Source: an uncultured Pelagibacteraceae bacterium (GTDB lineage: Bacteria; Pseudomonadota; Alphaproteobacteria; Pelagibacterales; Pelagibacteraceae). From it: a stretch of DNA of 44,936 nucleotides. The stretch spans positions 1 through 44,936 of the forward strand of contig CACDTF010000008.1 in the NCBI GenBank assembly GCA_902555665.1. The letters are read 5' to 3'. The position numbers and the translations under genes were made by a program. Below are positions 8,741 to 17,217 of the stretch, one piece after another. Numbering within the stretch: the first letter of the stretch is position 1; each line of letters starts with the position of its first letter. Under the pieces are notes generated by a model. It was not told where the DNA came from, did not search any database, and saw nothing but the letters and a program-made list of their open reading frames with translations.

Positions 8741-10699
8741 TTGAGCAAACTACACAATGATTTAGCTAATTGCATCAGATTTTTATCAATTGATGCTGTT
8801 CAAAAAGCAAATTCAGGTCACCCTGGAATGCCAATGGGCATGGCAGATGTTGCAACAGTGTTATTCAAAAAATTTTTAAGATTTAATCCAAAGAATCCAG
8901 ATTGGTTGAATAGAGATAGATTTGTTTTGTCTGCTGGTCATGGTTCTATGCTTTTATATTCTTTGCTTTACCTAACTGGATATAAAAGCATATCAATTAA
9001 TAATATTAAAAAATTTAGGCAGCTTAATTCTATTTGTGCTGGACATCCTGAATATCATCCGAAAACAGGTATTGAAACTACAACAGGTCCTCTTGGACAA
9101 GGTATATCTAATGCAGTTGGTTTTGCAATAGCTGAAGAAATTTTAAAAAATAAATTAGGTAAAGATTTAATTAATCACAAAACTTATGTTTTAGCTGGAG
9201 ATGGATGCTTAATGGAAGGAATAAGTCATGAAGCGATGAGTTTAGCGGGACATTTAAAACTTAAAAATTTAGTTATGCTATTTGATAACAATTCAATTTC
9301 AATCGATGGTCCAACAAATCTTGCGGTTTCAGATAATTTTAAAAAAAGATTTGAAGGATATGGTTGGGATTATATTTCTATCAACGGTCATAATGAAAAA
9401 GAAATTTTTAAAGCACTAAAAAAAGTTCAAAAAGCTAAAAAACCTACTGTGATTTCTTGTAAAACAAAGATTGGATATGGTTCACCGAATAAATCAGGAA
9501 AAGCATCGTCCCATGGAAGTCCATTGGGAGTAGATGAAATCAAGCTTGTGAGAAAAGCCTTAAATTGGAAAACCAAGCCTTTTGATATCCCAAATAAAAT
9601 TTTAAATGAATGGAGAAAAATTGGCCAAAGAGGTGAAATTTTAGAAAAAAAATGGGACAAAGCATTAAAAAGAAAAAGAATAAAATTTAATCAAACTTTA
9701 AAAAATAACTTTACTTCGGTGCTTAAGAAAGAAAAAGAGAATGCAATAAAAGAACCAAAAAGTTTAGCTACTAGAAAATGTTCAGAAATGACATTGAATG
9801 CATTAACAAAACAAAAAAATAATTTAATTGGTGGCTCTGCTGATTTAGCTGGATCAAATAATACAAAAACTAAAAACCATAAAATAATTAAACCTGGAGA
9901 TTTTACTGGTGACTACATTCACTACGGAGTGAGAGAACACGCAATGAGTGGGGTTATGAATGGTATCGCACTTCACAGTCATCTAATTCCTTATGGAGGT
10001 ACTTTTTTAATATTTTCTGATTATTGCAAACCTTCGATCAGATTGTCTGCCTTAATGAAAAAAAGAGTCATTTATGTAATGACACATGACTCTATTGGGC
10101 TCGGAGAAGATGGCCCTACCCATCAACCTATAGAACAGCTTTCGGGCTTACGTGCTATACCTAACCTAAATGTATTTAGACCTGCAGATAGAATTGAAAC
10201 TATCGAGTGTTGGGAACAAGCATTAAATAGCTCAAAAACACCTAGCATTCTATCTTTAACAAGACAAAATTTAAATCCAGTAAGAAAAAAATACCCTAAT
10301 AAAAACTTATGCTCATTAGGTGCTTATGAGGTTTTAAGAACAAATAAAAAAATTAATCTAACAATATTAGCAAGTGGATCTGAAGTTAATCTAGCGTTAG
10401 AGGTTAGCCATAAATTAGCCAAAGATAAAATATATTCCAAAGTGATATCAATGCCTTGTATGGAACTTTTTGAATTACAATCAAAATCTTATAAAAATAA
10501 AATTTTAGAAGAAACAAAATTTAAAATATCCATTGAAGCTGGATCAAGCGATTGTTGGAAAAAATATGTAGGTGATAACGGTATTGCTTTTGGAATTGAT
10601 GAATTCGGAAAAAGTGCACCCTATAAAGATATTTATAAATATTTTGGACTAGAGATTACAAACATTAAAAATGTTACTAAAAAATTATTAAATAAATAA
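8741..10699 (+). CDS. tkt: Transketolase
   Basis: Thiamine-diphosphate enzyme moving two-carbon units between sugar phosphates (non-oxidative pentose phosphate pathway). 652 residues, typical length. Motifs: SGHPGMPMGMADV near the N-terminus, the ThDP-binding GDGCLMEGISHEA around residue 150, SSHGSPLG, and the Pyr-domain HDSIGLGEDGPTHQP. The start is TTG at 8741, preceded by AGGA five bases upstream. The nearby ATG at 8757 is out of frame. First gene of a tkt-gap-pgk-fba unit; 1 base separates it from gap. Confidence 0.96.
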   Translation: MSKLHNDLANCIRFLSIDAVQKANSGHPGMPMGMADVATVLFKKFLRFNPKNPDWLNRDRFVLSAGHGSMLLYSLLYLTGYKSISINNIKKFRQLNSICAGHPEYHPKTGIETTTGPLGQGISNAVGFAIAEEILKNKLGKDLINHKTYVLAGDGCLMEGISHEAMSLAGHLKLKNLVMLFDNNSISIDGPTNLAVSDNFKKRFEGYGWDYISINGHNEKEIFKALKKVQKAKKPTVISCKTKIGYGSPNKSGKASSHGSPLGVDEIKLVRKALNWKTKPFDIPNKILNEWRKIGQRGEILEKKWDKALKRKRIKFNQTLKNNFTSVLKKEKENAIKEPKSLATRKCSEMTLNALTKQKNNLIGGSADLAGSNNTKTKNHKIIKPGDFTGDYIHYGVREHAMSGVMNGIALHSHLIPYGGTFLIFSDYCKPSIRLSALMKKRVIYVMTHDSIGLGEDGPTHQPIEQLSGLRAIPNLNVFRPADRIETIECWEQALNSSKTPSILSLTRQNLNPVRKKYPNKNLCSLGAYEVLRTNKKINLTILASGSEVNLALEVSHKLAKDKIYSKVISMPCMELFELQSKSYKNKILEETKFKISIEAGSSDCWKKYVGDNGIAFGIDEFGKSAPYKDIYKYFGLEITNIKNVTKKLLNK

Positions 10700-10700
10700 A

Positions 10701-11708
10701 ATGACAATTAAAATAGGAATTAATGGAATGGGACGGATTGGTCGTATGGTTGTTAGATCAATTGTTGAAAGTAAAAATAAAAATTTAAAAATTAATCATA
10801 TAAACAACAGGTCAAATTCAGAAACTACATCTAAATTAATCAAATATGATTCTATACATGGAAAATTAAATACTGACTTAGATTATGGTCCGAATCATTT
10901 AATAATTAATAAAAATAAAATTACATTTTCTCAAGAAACAAAAATTAAAGACATAAATTGGAAAAAACATGATGTTGATTATGTTTTCGAATGTACTGGA
11001 AAATTTAATTCAAAAGAAAAACTTCTTGCTCATATAGAAAATGGTGCAAAAAAAGTGATCGTTTCTGCTCCATGTAAAAATGCTGATAAAACAATAGTAT
11101 TTGGTGTTAATGAAAATATAATTACAAAAGAGGATAAAATAATATCTGCAGCGTCATGCACCACCAATTGTCTAGCACCAGTAACCAGCGTTCTTGATGA
11201 AAAATTTGAAATTGAAAAAGGTTTTATGACTACACTTCATGCATTTACCAGCGATCAGAGAATTTTAGATAATTCACACAAAGATCCAAGAAGAGCAAGA
11301 TCAGCGAGTCAATCAATAGTTCCTACCTCTACAGGAGCTTCGAAAGCAATAGGGGAAATAATACCAAACCTTAAAGGAAAACTAGAGGGTGTTGCGATGA
11401 GAGTGCCTACTCCTAATGTTTCTATTGTTGAATTAGTTTTTTGTACAAAAAAAGATATTAGTATAAAAAAAATTAATGATGCCTTTGAAGAAGCATCAAA
11501 AAATAAATTAAAAAATATCTTAGAAGTTACTCATGAAAAATTAGTATCTATAGATTTTAATCATCATCCTGCTTCTGCGATAGTAGATGCCTCTTTAACA
11601 AATGTTGTTGGAAGTAATATGGGTAAAATATCAGCCTGGTATGATAATGAATGGGGCTTTTCTAATCGAATGTGTGATATCGCTGAAAATTTGCATAAAA
11701 TCTCTTAA
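10701..11708 (+). CDS. gap: Glyceraldehyde-3-phosphate dehydrogenase, probably NADP-preferring
   Basis: 335 residues. Rossmann motif GINGMGRIGR (6-15), catalytic Cys153 in SAASCTTNCLAP, and His180. Interconverts glyceraldehyde-3-phosphate and 1,3-bisphosphoglycerate. The NAD-specific aspartate after the second strand (E. coli INDL) is replaced by Asn36-Arg37 (INNRSN). The Leu-Pro pair that favours NAD in Bacillus-type enzymes is Asn191-Ser192 (LDNSHKD), as in the Ala-Ser of chloroplast NADP enzymes. Both changes suggest use of NADP(H), which would fit gluconeogenesis; this is inference from alignment by eye. Overlaps pgk by one base (TAATG). Confidence 0.95.
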   Translation: MTIKIGINGMGRIGRMVVRSIVESKNKNLKINHINNRSNSETTSKLIKYDSIHGKLNTDLDYGPNHLIINKNKITFSQETKIKDINWKKHDVDYVFECTGKFNSKEKLLAHIENGAKKVIVSAPCKNADKTIVFGVNENIITKEDKIISAASCTTNCLAPVTSVLDEKFEIEKGFMTTLHAFTSDQRILDNSHKDPRRARSASQSIVPTSTGASKAIGEIIPNLKGKLEGVAMRVPTPNVSIVELVFCTKKDISIKKINDAFEEASKNKLKNILEVTHEKLVSIDFNHHPASAIVDASLTNVVGSNMGKISAWYDNEWGFSNRMCDIAENLHKIS

Positions 11709-12886
11709 TGAGAAGTATTATAAATGAAAAAAATCTAAACAATAAAAAAATATTATTAAGACTAGATTTAAATGTTCCTATAAATAGAGGAAAAATAACA
11801 GACACAACAAGAATCGATAAAATTCTTCCTACATTAAATTTTTTGATAAAAGAAAAAGCTAAAATTATAATTTTATCTCATGTTGGAAGACCTAAAGGTA
11901 AAACAGATAGAGAGCTTTCTCTGGAACCAATTTGTATAGAATTGCAAAATAAATTAAAAAAAAAAGTAAAACTTATTAATGAAAATATTAAAGAAATAAA
12001 AAATAAAGATTTCTTTAATAAATATAATGAGGATATTTTTATTTTAGAAAATATTAGATTTTATTCTGAAGAAGAGCAAAATGATAATAAGTTTGCAGAA
12101 CATCTATCGAATTTTGGAGATATATATGTAAATGACGCTTTTTCTTGTTCGCACAGAGCTCATGCCTCAATTAGTGAAATTCCAAAATTCTTACCCTCGT
12201 TTTCTGGGTTGCAGCTAGACTTAGAAGTCAATGCACTTAATAAGATAACTTCTGAAATTACCAGACCAATTACTTGTATTATTGGTGGGTCTAAAATTTC
12301 AACTAAGATTAATGTTATTAAAAATTTAATTCCTAAATTTGATAATATTATAATTGTTGGGGGTATGGCTAATAATTTCATAGAATATTTTGGAAATAGT
12401 ATTGGCAAATCTATTAAAGAAAAAAATTGCAAAAAAATAGTAGAAGAAATCATATCTCTTTCAAAAAAAGAAAAATGTAAAATAATCTATCCAGAAGATG
12501 TAATTGTATCTAAAGATTTAAATGGATCTCCTCAAAAGAAAGAATTGAGTAAAATATTATCTGATGAGATGATATTAGATATAGGTCCAAAAACTATAGA
12601 AAAAATAACAAATATTATTGATGATAGTAAAACTATACTTTGGAATGGACCCGCAGGATATTTTGAAAATCCAAACTTTGCTAATGCAAGTATTCAAATA
12701 GCAAAAAAAATAATTGAAAATAATAAAGCAAACAAAATTTTTTCAGTTGCTGGTGGTGGAGACACAGTTTCTTTATTAAATAATTTAAAAGTTGTTAATG
12801 AGTTTAATTTTGTTTCAACTGCAGGTGGAGCATTTTTAGAATATCTTGAAGGTAAAAACCTTCCTGGTATAACCGCATTAAATTAA
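11708..12886 (+). CDS. pgk: Phosphoglycerate kinase
   Basis: Transfers phosphate between 1,3-bisphosphoglycerate and ADP. 392 residues, normal. N-terminal RLDLNVPINRGKITDTTRI, LSHVGRPKG, NDAFSCSHRAHAS (substrate side), and C-terminal nucleotide-side GGSKISTKI, WNGPAGYFE and AGGGDTVSLL. Start codon overlaps the gap stop codon, and the stop is one base from fba, so the three form an operon. Confidence 0.97.
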   Translation: MRSIINEKNLNNKKILLRLDLNVPINRGKITDTTRIDKILPTLNFLIKEKAKIIILSHVGRPKGKTDRELSLEPICIELQNKLKKKVKLINENIKEIKNKDFFNKYNEDIFILENIRFYSEEEQNDNKFAEHLSNFGDIYVNDAFSCSHRAHASISEIPKFLPSFSGLQLDLEVNALNKITSEITRPITCIIGGSKISTKINVIKNLIPKFDNIIIVGGMANNFIEYFGNSIGKSIKEKNCKKIVEEIISLSKKEKCKIIYPEDVIVSKDLNGSPQKKELSKILSDEMILDIGPKTIEKITNIIDDSKTILWNGPAGYFENPNFANASIQIAKKIIENNKANKIFSVAGGGDTVSLLNNLKVVNEFNFVSTAGGAFLEYLEGKNLPGITALN

Positions 12887-12887
12887 A

Positions 12888-13898
12888 ATGTCTGAATTAA
12901 ATAAAATTGCACTTAAAATAATTTCCAACGGTAAAGGTATACTTGCAGCTGATGAAAGCAATGGAACTATGACTAAAAGACTTGAAGCAGTAAATGTCAA
13001 ATCAACACCAGAAAATAGGCTTTCCTTCAGAGAAATTCTTTTTTCATCAGATGGTATGAAGGATTATATAGGTGGTGTTATTCTTTACGATGAAACCATT
13101 AATCAAATTTCAAGTACAGGAAAATCAATACCAAATTTAATATCTAGTTCAGGTGCAGTTCCTGGTATTAAAGTTGATACTGGGGCAAAAGATTTAGCAA
13201 ATTCTCCTAAAGAAAAAGTTACAGAAGGATTAGATGGCCTCAGAGATAGATTAAAAAAATATTATGATCTTGGAGCAAGATTTACAAAATGGAGAGGCGT
13301 ATATTCTATTAGTGAAAATTATCCAAGCAAACTGGCAATAAGTAGTAATGCTCATGCACTTGCTAGGTACTCTGCACTAGTTCAAGAGAATGGAATGGTT
13401 CCAATAGTAGAACCTGAAGTGTTGATGGATGGAAAACATTCTGCTGAAGTTTGTTTAAATAAAACATCAGAGGTAATTAAAAAGTGTTTTGAGGAACTAA
13501 TTTTACACAAAGTTGATCTCTCAGGAATAATATTAAAACCAAATATGATTTTATCTGGCAACCTGTCAGCAAATAAAATTTCTAGTGAAGAAGTTTCAAT
13601 CAAAACTTTAGAATGCCTTAAAAATTCTGTACCCAATGAAGTTCCTGGAATAGCTTTTTTATCTGGTGGGCAATCTGAAATTGAAGCTACAAAAAATTTA
13701 AATTTAATTAATAAAAATAATAATACTAATTTTATAATGACCTATTCGTATGGGAGAGCCCTTCAGCAAAGTGCTCTAAAAGTTTGGTCTAATGATATTA
13801 AAAATGCAGAGGTAACTCAAACTACTTTTAATCATAGAGCTAAAATGTGTACCTTAGCCGCTCAAGGAAAATGGTCTAGCGATCTTGAAAATAAATAA
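12888..13898 (+). CDS. Class I fructose-bisphosphate aldolase
   Basis: Schiff-base aldolase that makes or splits fructose-1,6-bisphosphate. 336 residues. GKGILAADESNGTMTKRL near the N-terminus, TKWRGVYSI, the Schiff-base lysine segment GIILKPNMIL, and FLSGGQSE are all class I (eukaryote-type) signatures. No metal-binding class II motif is present. Its 3' end overlaps the thiE-like gene by 14 bases. With gap and pgk it covers the reversible triose-hexose part of central metabolism. Confidence 0.95.
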   Translation: MSELNKIALKIISNGKGILAADESNGTMTKRLEAVNVKSTPENRLSFREILFSSDGMKDYIGGVILYDETINQISSTGKSIPNLISSSGAVPGIKVDTGAKDLANSPKEKVTEGLDGLRDRLKKYYDLGARFTKWRGVYSISENYPSKLAISSNAHALARYSALVQENGMVPIVEPEVLMDGKHSAEVCLNKTSEVIKKCFEELILHKVDLSGIILKPNMILSGNLSANKISSEEVSIKTLECLKNSVPNEVPGIAFLSGGQSEIEATKNLNLINKNNNTNFIMTYSYGRALQQSALKVWSNDIKNAEVTQTTFNHRAKMCTLAAQGKWSSDLENK

Positions 13899-14499
13899 AA
13901 AAAAATTTATTTATCTTATTTCTCCTAACAAAGTAATTAATTCTTTCTATAACAATCTAAATTTAGTTTTAAAAACTGGGAAAGTAGGTTTTTTTCAGCT
14001 CAGACTTAAAAATTACTCTCAGAAAAAAAAAATGATAATTGGAGAAAAAATTAAAATTATTTGTAAAAAAAATAAAGTAAAATTTATAATTAATGATGAC
14101 CCCTTGCTTGCTTTAAAATTAGATGCTGATGGTTGCCATCTAGGTCAAAAAGATATGAATATTAAGACAGCAAAAAAAATACTTGGTAAAAAAATTATAG
14201 GAATTACTTGTCATAATTCAATGAATTTAGCAAAAAAAGCAATTAAAGCTAAAGCTGATTACATTGCCTTTGGTGCTTTTAATCAATCTAAAACTAAAAA
14301 AACTAAGCATGTAGCCTCTATAAAGATTTTAAATAAAGTTAAAAAATTTACAAAAACACCAACAGTAGCTATTGGTGGAATTAATGATGTTAATTATAAA
14401 AATCTATTATTGAATAATGCCAATTTTTTAGCTATCTCAGGCTACATTTGGAAAAATAAAAAATATAAACCGTTACAAGCTATAGAAAGATTAAAATGA
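13885..14499 (+). CDS. Thiamine-phosphate synthase-like protein (ThiE/TenI family)
   Basis: 204-residue TIM-barrel protein of the ThiE/TenI superfamily. ThiE joins HMP-pyrophosphate and thiazole phosphate to make thiamine phosphate. Visible motifs: FQLRLK, INDDPLLALKLDADGCHLGQ (split), GITCHN and VAIGGI. The usual GPIFPT-type loop reads FGAFNQSKTKK, and the first Arg-Glu of QLREK is Arg-Leu, so catalytic competence is uncertain. Start overlaps fba by 14 bases and its end overlaps efp by 4 bases. Same neighbourhood (fba-thiE-efp-suhB) is seen in other alphaproteobacteria by recollection. It may be a diverged paralogue rather than the main ThiE. Confidence 0.7.
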   Translation: MKINKKKFIYLISPNKVINSFYNNLNLVLKTGKVGFFQLRLKNYSQKKKMIIGEKIKIICKKNKVKFIINDDPLLALKLDADGCHLGQKDMNIKTAKKILGKKIIGITCHNSMNLAKKAIKAKADYIAFGAFNQSKTKKTKHVASIKILNKVKKFTKTPTVAIGGINDVNYKNLLLNNANFLAISGYIWKNKKYKPLQAIERLK

Positions 14500-15056
14500 A
14501 AATTAATGCTGGAGAGATAAGAGTTGGAATGCTCTTAGAATATAAGAATGACTTATGGCAAGTTTTGAAAACCCAACATGTAAAACCAGGAAAAGGTGGT
14601 GCGTTTGCTCAAGTTGAAATGAAAAGCTTAAACAAAAATACAAAATTAAATGAAAGATTTAGATCAAGTGAAACAGTTGAAAAAGCATCATTGGAGGAAA
14701 CGACTTTCAATTATCTCTATAGTGATGAAGCTAATTATTTTTTTATGGATCCAAAAACTTTTGAACAAATAGAAATAAAAAAAGAAATTGTAGGCGATAA
14801 GGGTAAACTTTTGACTGAAAACCTTCAAGTTTCTGTAAGTTTTTATAATGAAAACCCACTATCAATTGAATTACCTAACCAAGTGCAGTGTAAAATTGAA
14901 ACCACTGATGCAGCTCTTAAAGGACAAACTGTGTCATCATCCTACAAACCAGCAACTCTTGATAATGGTTTAAATATTCAAGTTCCTCCGTTTATTGAAG
15001 CAGGTGATGAAATCGTAGTTGATACTAGAAATTTAGAATACATTAAAAAAATCTAA
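14496..15056 (+). CDS. efp: Elongation factor P
   Basis: Translation factor that relieves ribosome stalling at polyproline stretches. 186 residues with the three EF-P domains. The tip loop HVKPGKGGAF places Lys33 where E. coli Lys34 is beta-lysylated. C-terminal signature DTAALKGQTVSSSYKP-like (here TDAALKGQTV). Starts in a 4-base ATGA overlap with the thiE-like gene. No modifying enzyme gene lies in this window. Confidence 0.96.
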   Translation: MKINAGEIRVGMLLEYKNDLWQVLKTQHVKPGKGGAFAQVEMKSLNKNTKLNERFRSSETVEKASLEETTFNYLYSDEANYFFMDPKTFEQIEIKKEIVGDKGKLLTENLQVSVSFYNENPLSIELPNQVQCKIETTDAALKGQTVSSSYKPATLDNGLNIQVPPFIEAGDEIVVDTRNLEYIKKI

Positions 15057-15057
15057 A

Positions 15058-15798
15058 ATGATCTCTATATCCTCAAATTTAAATATTATGATCAAAGCAG
15101 CTGAAAAAGCCTCAAAAACTGCGATAAGAGATTTTGGAGAAGTTGAGAAACTACAGGTGTCCAAAAAAGGACCTCGAGATTTTGTTACAAAAACTGACAA
15201 ACATGTAGAAAAAATTTTAATTGAAGAACTTTCTAAAACAAAAAAAAATTATTCTTTTTTATCAGAGGAAGTTGGTTCAATTCAAAACAAAGATAAAGAT
15301 AATATTTGGATTATCGATCCAATAGACGGTACAACAAATTTTCTACACGGCATTCCCCATTTTGCAATTTGTATAGCTCTTGAATCTAAAAAAGAGATAA
15401 TTAGTGGTTTAATTTATGATCCTATTAAAGATGAAATGTTTTATGCAGAAAAAAACAAAGGAGCATATCTAAACAACCAAAGATTACGAGTATCAAACAG
15501 AAATTTAATAGATGAATGTTTATTTTCTAGTAATCATGAAGGTTTCAAATTCAATGATTTTAATATGAGATGTAGCGGATGTGCAGCCTTAGACTTAGCT
15601 TATGTGGCTTCAGGTAGATTAGATGGTTTTTTTCATAATAAAATTAATATTTGGGACGTGGCAGCAGGAGCCTTGTTAGTAAAAGAGGCAGGTGGGATGG
15701 TTAACGATATAGATAAATTTGATCAGAATAATATAGATATTCGAGCATCAAGTGGGGCAATTAATGATAAAATGCTTGAAAATTTAAAGAACTTTTAA
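15058..15798 (+). CDS. suhB: Inositol-1-monophosphatase family protein (SuhB-like)
   Basis: Mg-dependent, Li-sensitive phosphatase family. 246 residues with all metal sites: TKTDKHVEK (about 43), LSEEVGS (about 66), IDPIDGTTNFLHG (about 86-98) and WDVAAGALLVKEAGG (about 200). Substrate could be inositol phosphate or another sugar or nucleotide phosphate. In some bacteria SuhB also joins rRNA antitermination complexes. One base after efp; last gene before the rpmE promoter. Confidence 0.9.
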   Translation: MISISSNLNIMIKAAEKASKTAIRDFGEVEKLQVSKKGPRDFVTKTDKHVEKILIEELSKTKKNYSFLSEEVGSIQNKDKDNIWIIDPIDGTTNFLHGIPHFAICIALESKKEIISGLIYDPIKDEMFYAEKNKGAYLNNQRLRVSNRNLIDECLFSSNHEGFKFNDFNMRCSGCAALDLAYVASGRLDGFFHNKINIWDVAAGALLVKEAGGMVNDIDKFDQNNIDIRASSGAINDKMLENLKNF

Positions 15799-15826
15799 TT
15801 GTGTTCTAAGTTTCTTTTGCTATAAG
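15799..15826 (+). promoter_or_regulatory. Predicted promoter of rpmE
   Basis: TTGTGT (15799-15804), 16-base spacer, TATAAG (15821-15826), with TG one base upstream of the -10 box (extended -10). Predicted transcription start lies at about 15833-15834, at the rpmE ATG (15834), so the mRNA would be leaderless. No Shine-Dalgarno fits between the promoter and the ATG. The same TATAAG with a 16-base spacer occurs in front of 5S rRNA in this window. Confidence 0.55.
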
Positions 15827-15833
15827 TCTCGAT

Positions 15834-16064
15834 ATGAAAAAAGACATACATCCAAACTACCACACTATCAAAGTTGAAATGACTGATGGTACTCAATTTG
15901 AAACTAAATCAACTTGGGGTGCTGAGGGAGATATATTGAAATTAGAAATAGACCCTAAATCTCATGCAGCTTGGACTGGTGGAAAGCAAAAATTAATGGA
16001 CAAAGGTAGAATAAGTAAGTTCAATAAAAAATTCCAAAATTTTAAATCAGAAAAAAGTAGCTAA
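15834..16064 (+). CDS. rpmE: 50S ribosomal protein L31
   Basis: 76 residues. [19 protein letters not shown] and KSTWG match the alphaproteobacterial form without the zinc-binding cysteines. The start is fixed by the conserved MKKDIHP. It appears to have its own promoter that begins at the ATG. The next gene (DUF1013) starts immediately after the stop, the common alphaproteobacterial pair. Confidence 0.96.
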   Translation: MKKDIHPNYHTIKVEMTDGTQFETKSTWGAEGDILKLEIDPKSHAAWTGGKQKLMDKGRISKFNKKFQNFKSEKSS

Positions 16065-16646
16065 ATGTCAAACGCACCCTTAATGCCAATGGCAACTGCC
16101 GTATGGTTAGTAGAAAATACCACATTAACCTTCAAACAAATCGCTAATTTTTGTAAATTGCATGAAGTTGAAATACAAGGGATTGCAGACGGTGAAGTAG
16201 CAAAGGGTATTAAAGCCTACAATCCTATTATATCTGGTCAACTTTCAAGAGAAGAAATTGAACTATCATCAAAAGACGAAAATAGACCGTTGAATATTAA
16301 AAGTAGTGATATTGAAATTTCAAATAACGAAAAAAAAATAAAAAAATATATTCCTCTATCAAAAAGGCAAGATAAACCCGACTCTGCTTTATGGTTAATT
16401 AAACAGCACAATATATTAAAAGACTCTCAAATAGCTAAGTTGGTTGGCATTACTAAAAATTCAGTGACATCAATAAGAAATAAAAGTTATTGGAATTATA
16501 ATAATTTAAATCCAAAAGATCCAGTTGCTTTAAATTTATTTTCTCAAAAGGATTTGGTTGAAGCTATTGAAAAAGCAGAAAGAAGAATAAAAAGAGAAAA
16601 AAAAGAAAAAGAAAAACAAAATAAATCAGCTCAGACATCAATTTGA
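16065..16646 (+). CDS. DUF1013 family transcriptional regulator (TrcR-like)
   Basis: 193 residues, beginning MSNAPLMPMATAVWLVENTTLTFKQIA, split here as PLMPMATAVWLVENT and LTFKQIANFC, typical of DUF1013. Two helix-turn-helix-like segments are visible: FKQIANFCKLHEVEIQGIADG and DSQIAKLVGITKNSVTSIRN. The C-terminus is a Lys/Glu-rich tail. The Caulobacter/Sinorhizobium homologue TrcR is reported to bind RNA polymerase at many promoters; that function is carried over by family only. Paired with rpmE. Confidence 0.85.
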   Translation: MSNAPLMPMATAVWLVENTTLTFKQIANFCKLHEVEIQGIADGEVAKGIKAYNPIISGQLSREEIELSSKDENRPLNIKSSDIEISNNEKKIKKYIPLSKRQDKPDSALWLIKQHNILKDSQIAKLVGITKNSVTSIRNKSYWNYNNLNPKDPVALNLFSQKDLVEAIEKAERRIKREKKEKEKQNKSAQTSI

Positions 16647-16709
16647 TGAATAAAATTAATAGACATAAATTTATAAAAGTGTTAATTAAACTTTTTTTTG
16701 GAGGTAGTT

Positions 16710-16904
16710 ATTAAAATAGAAGTAAAAGATAATAATGTTGAACAAGCATTGAGAGTTTTAAAAAGAAAACTTCAAAGAGATGGTTTCTTTAAGGTTATTA
16801 AATTAAAGAATACTTATGAAAAACCGTCAGAAAAGAAAAAGAGGATTCTTCAAGAAAATATAAAAAGAGTTAAAAAATTAAATAAACTCAAAAATAGAAT
16901 TTAA
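16710..16904 (+). CDS. rpsU: 30S ribosomal protein S21, probable ATT start
   Basis: Small-subunit protein near the mRNA exit region. 64 residues from the chosen start: V(K)DNNVEQALRVLKRKLQRDG and YEKPSEKKK are S21 signatures. No ATG, GTG or TTG is well placed. The only common-type start, TTG at 16698, is partly covered by the perfect GGAGGT ribosome binding site (16700-16705). The ATT at 16710 is five bases after GGAGG and aligns with the initiator Met of other alphaproteobacterial S21 proteins (MQVxVRDNNV against IKIEVKDNNV). If TTG were used the protein would gain four residues. The tRNA-fMet gene follows by 6 bases. Confidence 0.85.
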   Translation: MKIEVKDNNVEQALRVLKRKLQRDGFFKVIKLKNTYEKPSEKKKRILQENIKRVKKLNKLKNRI

Positions 16905-16910
16905 AAATAC

Positions 16911-16987
<77 letters not shown>

Positions 16988-16989
16988 AT

Positions 16990-17217
16990 TTAATTATCTC
17001 GTTTTCTTTTAAATATCTTTAATATGCCCTTAATAATATTTTTTGCTTTTTTAAAAGATATACTTAAGAAAGTTATGATTGACGCAAAAATTAAAATAAT
17101 AAATTGAACCACCGCATTGATTGTAACTGGATCCAGATAGGCATAAACAGGTGTATAAGAAAATAGATAAAAAATACTACTTAATAAAATAATTTTTAAT
17201 TTTAATTTTTTTTGCAT
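16990..17217 (-). CDS. Small secreted/membrane protein with AYLDP motif
   Basis: 75 residues: hydrophobic signal-like segment (1-26), then AYLDPVTINA just after a probable cleavage site, one membrane helix (about 33-53) and a basic tail. It resembles the small YLDPGTGS-type proteins often found in surface-polysaccharide clusters, whose function I do not know. Last gene of the minus-strand island unit; its start lies 41 bases inside the preceding nucleotidyltransferase gene. It is convergent with tRNA-fMet, and no terminator is visible between them. Confidence 0.7.
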   Translation of the reverse strand: MQKKLKLKIILLSSIFYLFSYTPVYAYLDPVTINAVVQFIILIFASIITFLSISFKKAKNIIKGILKIFKRKRDN

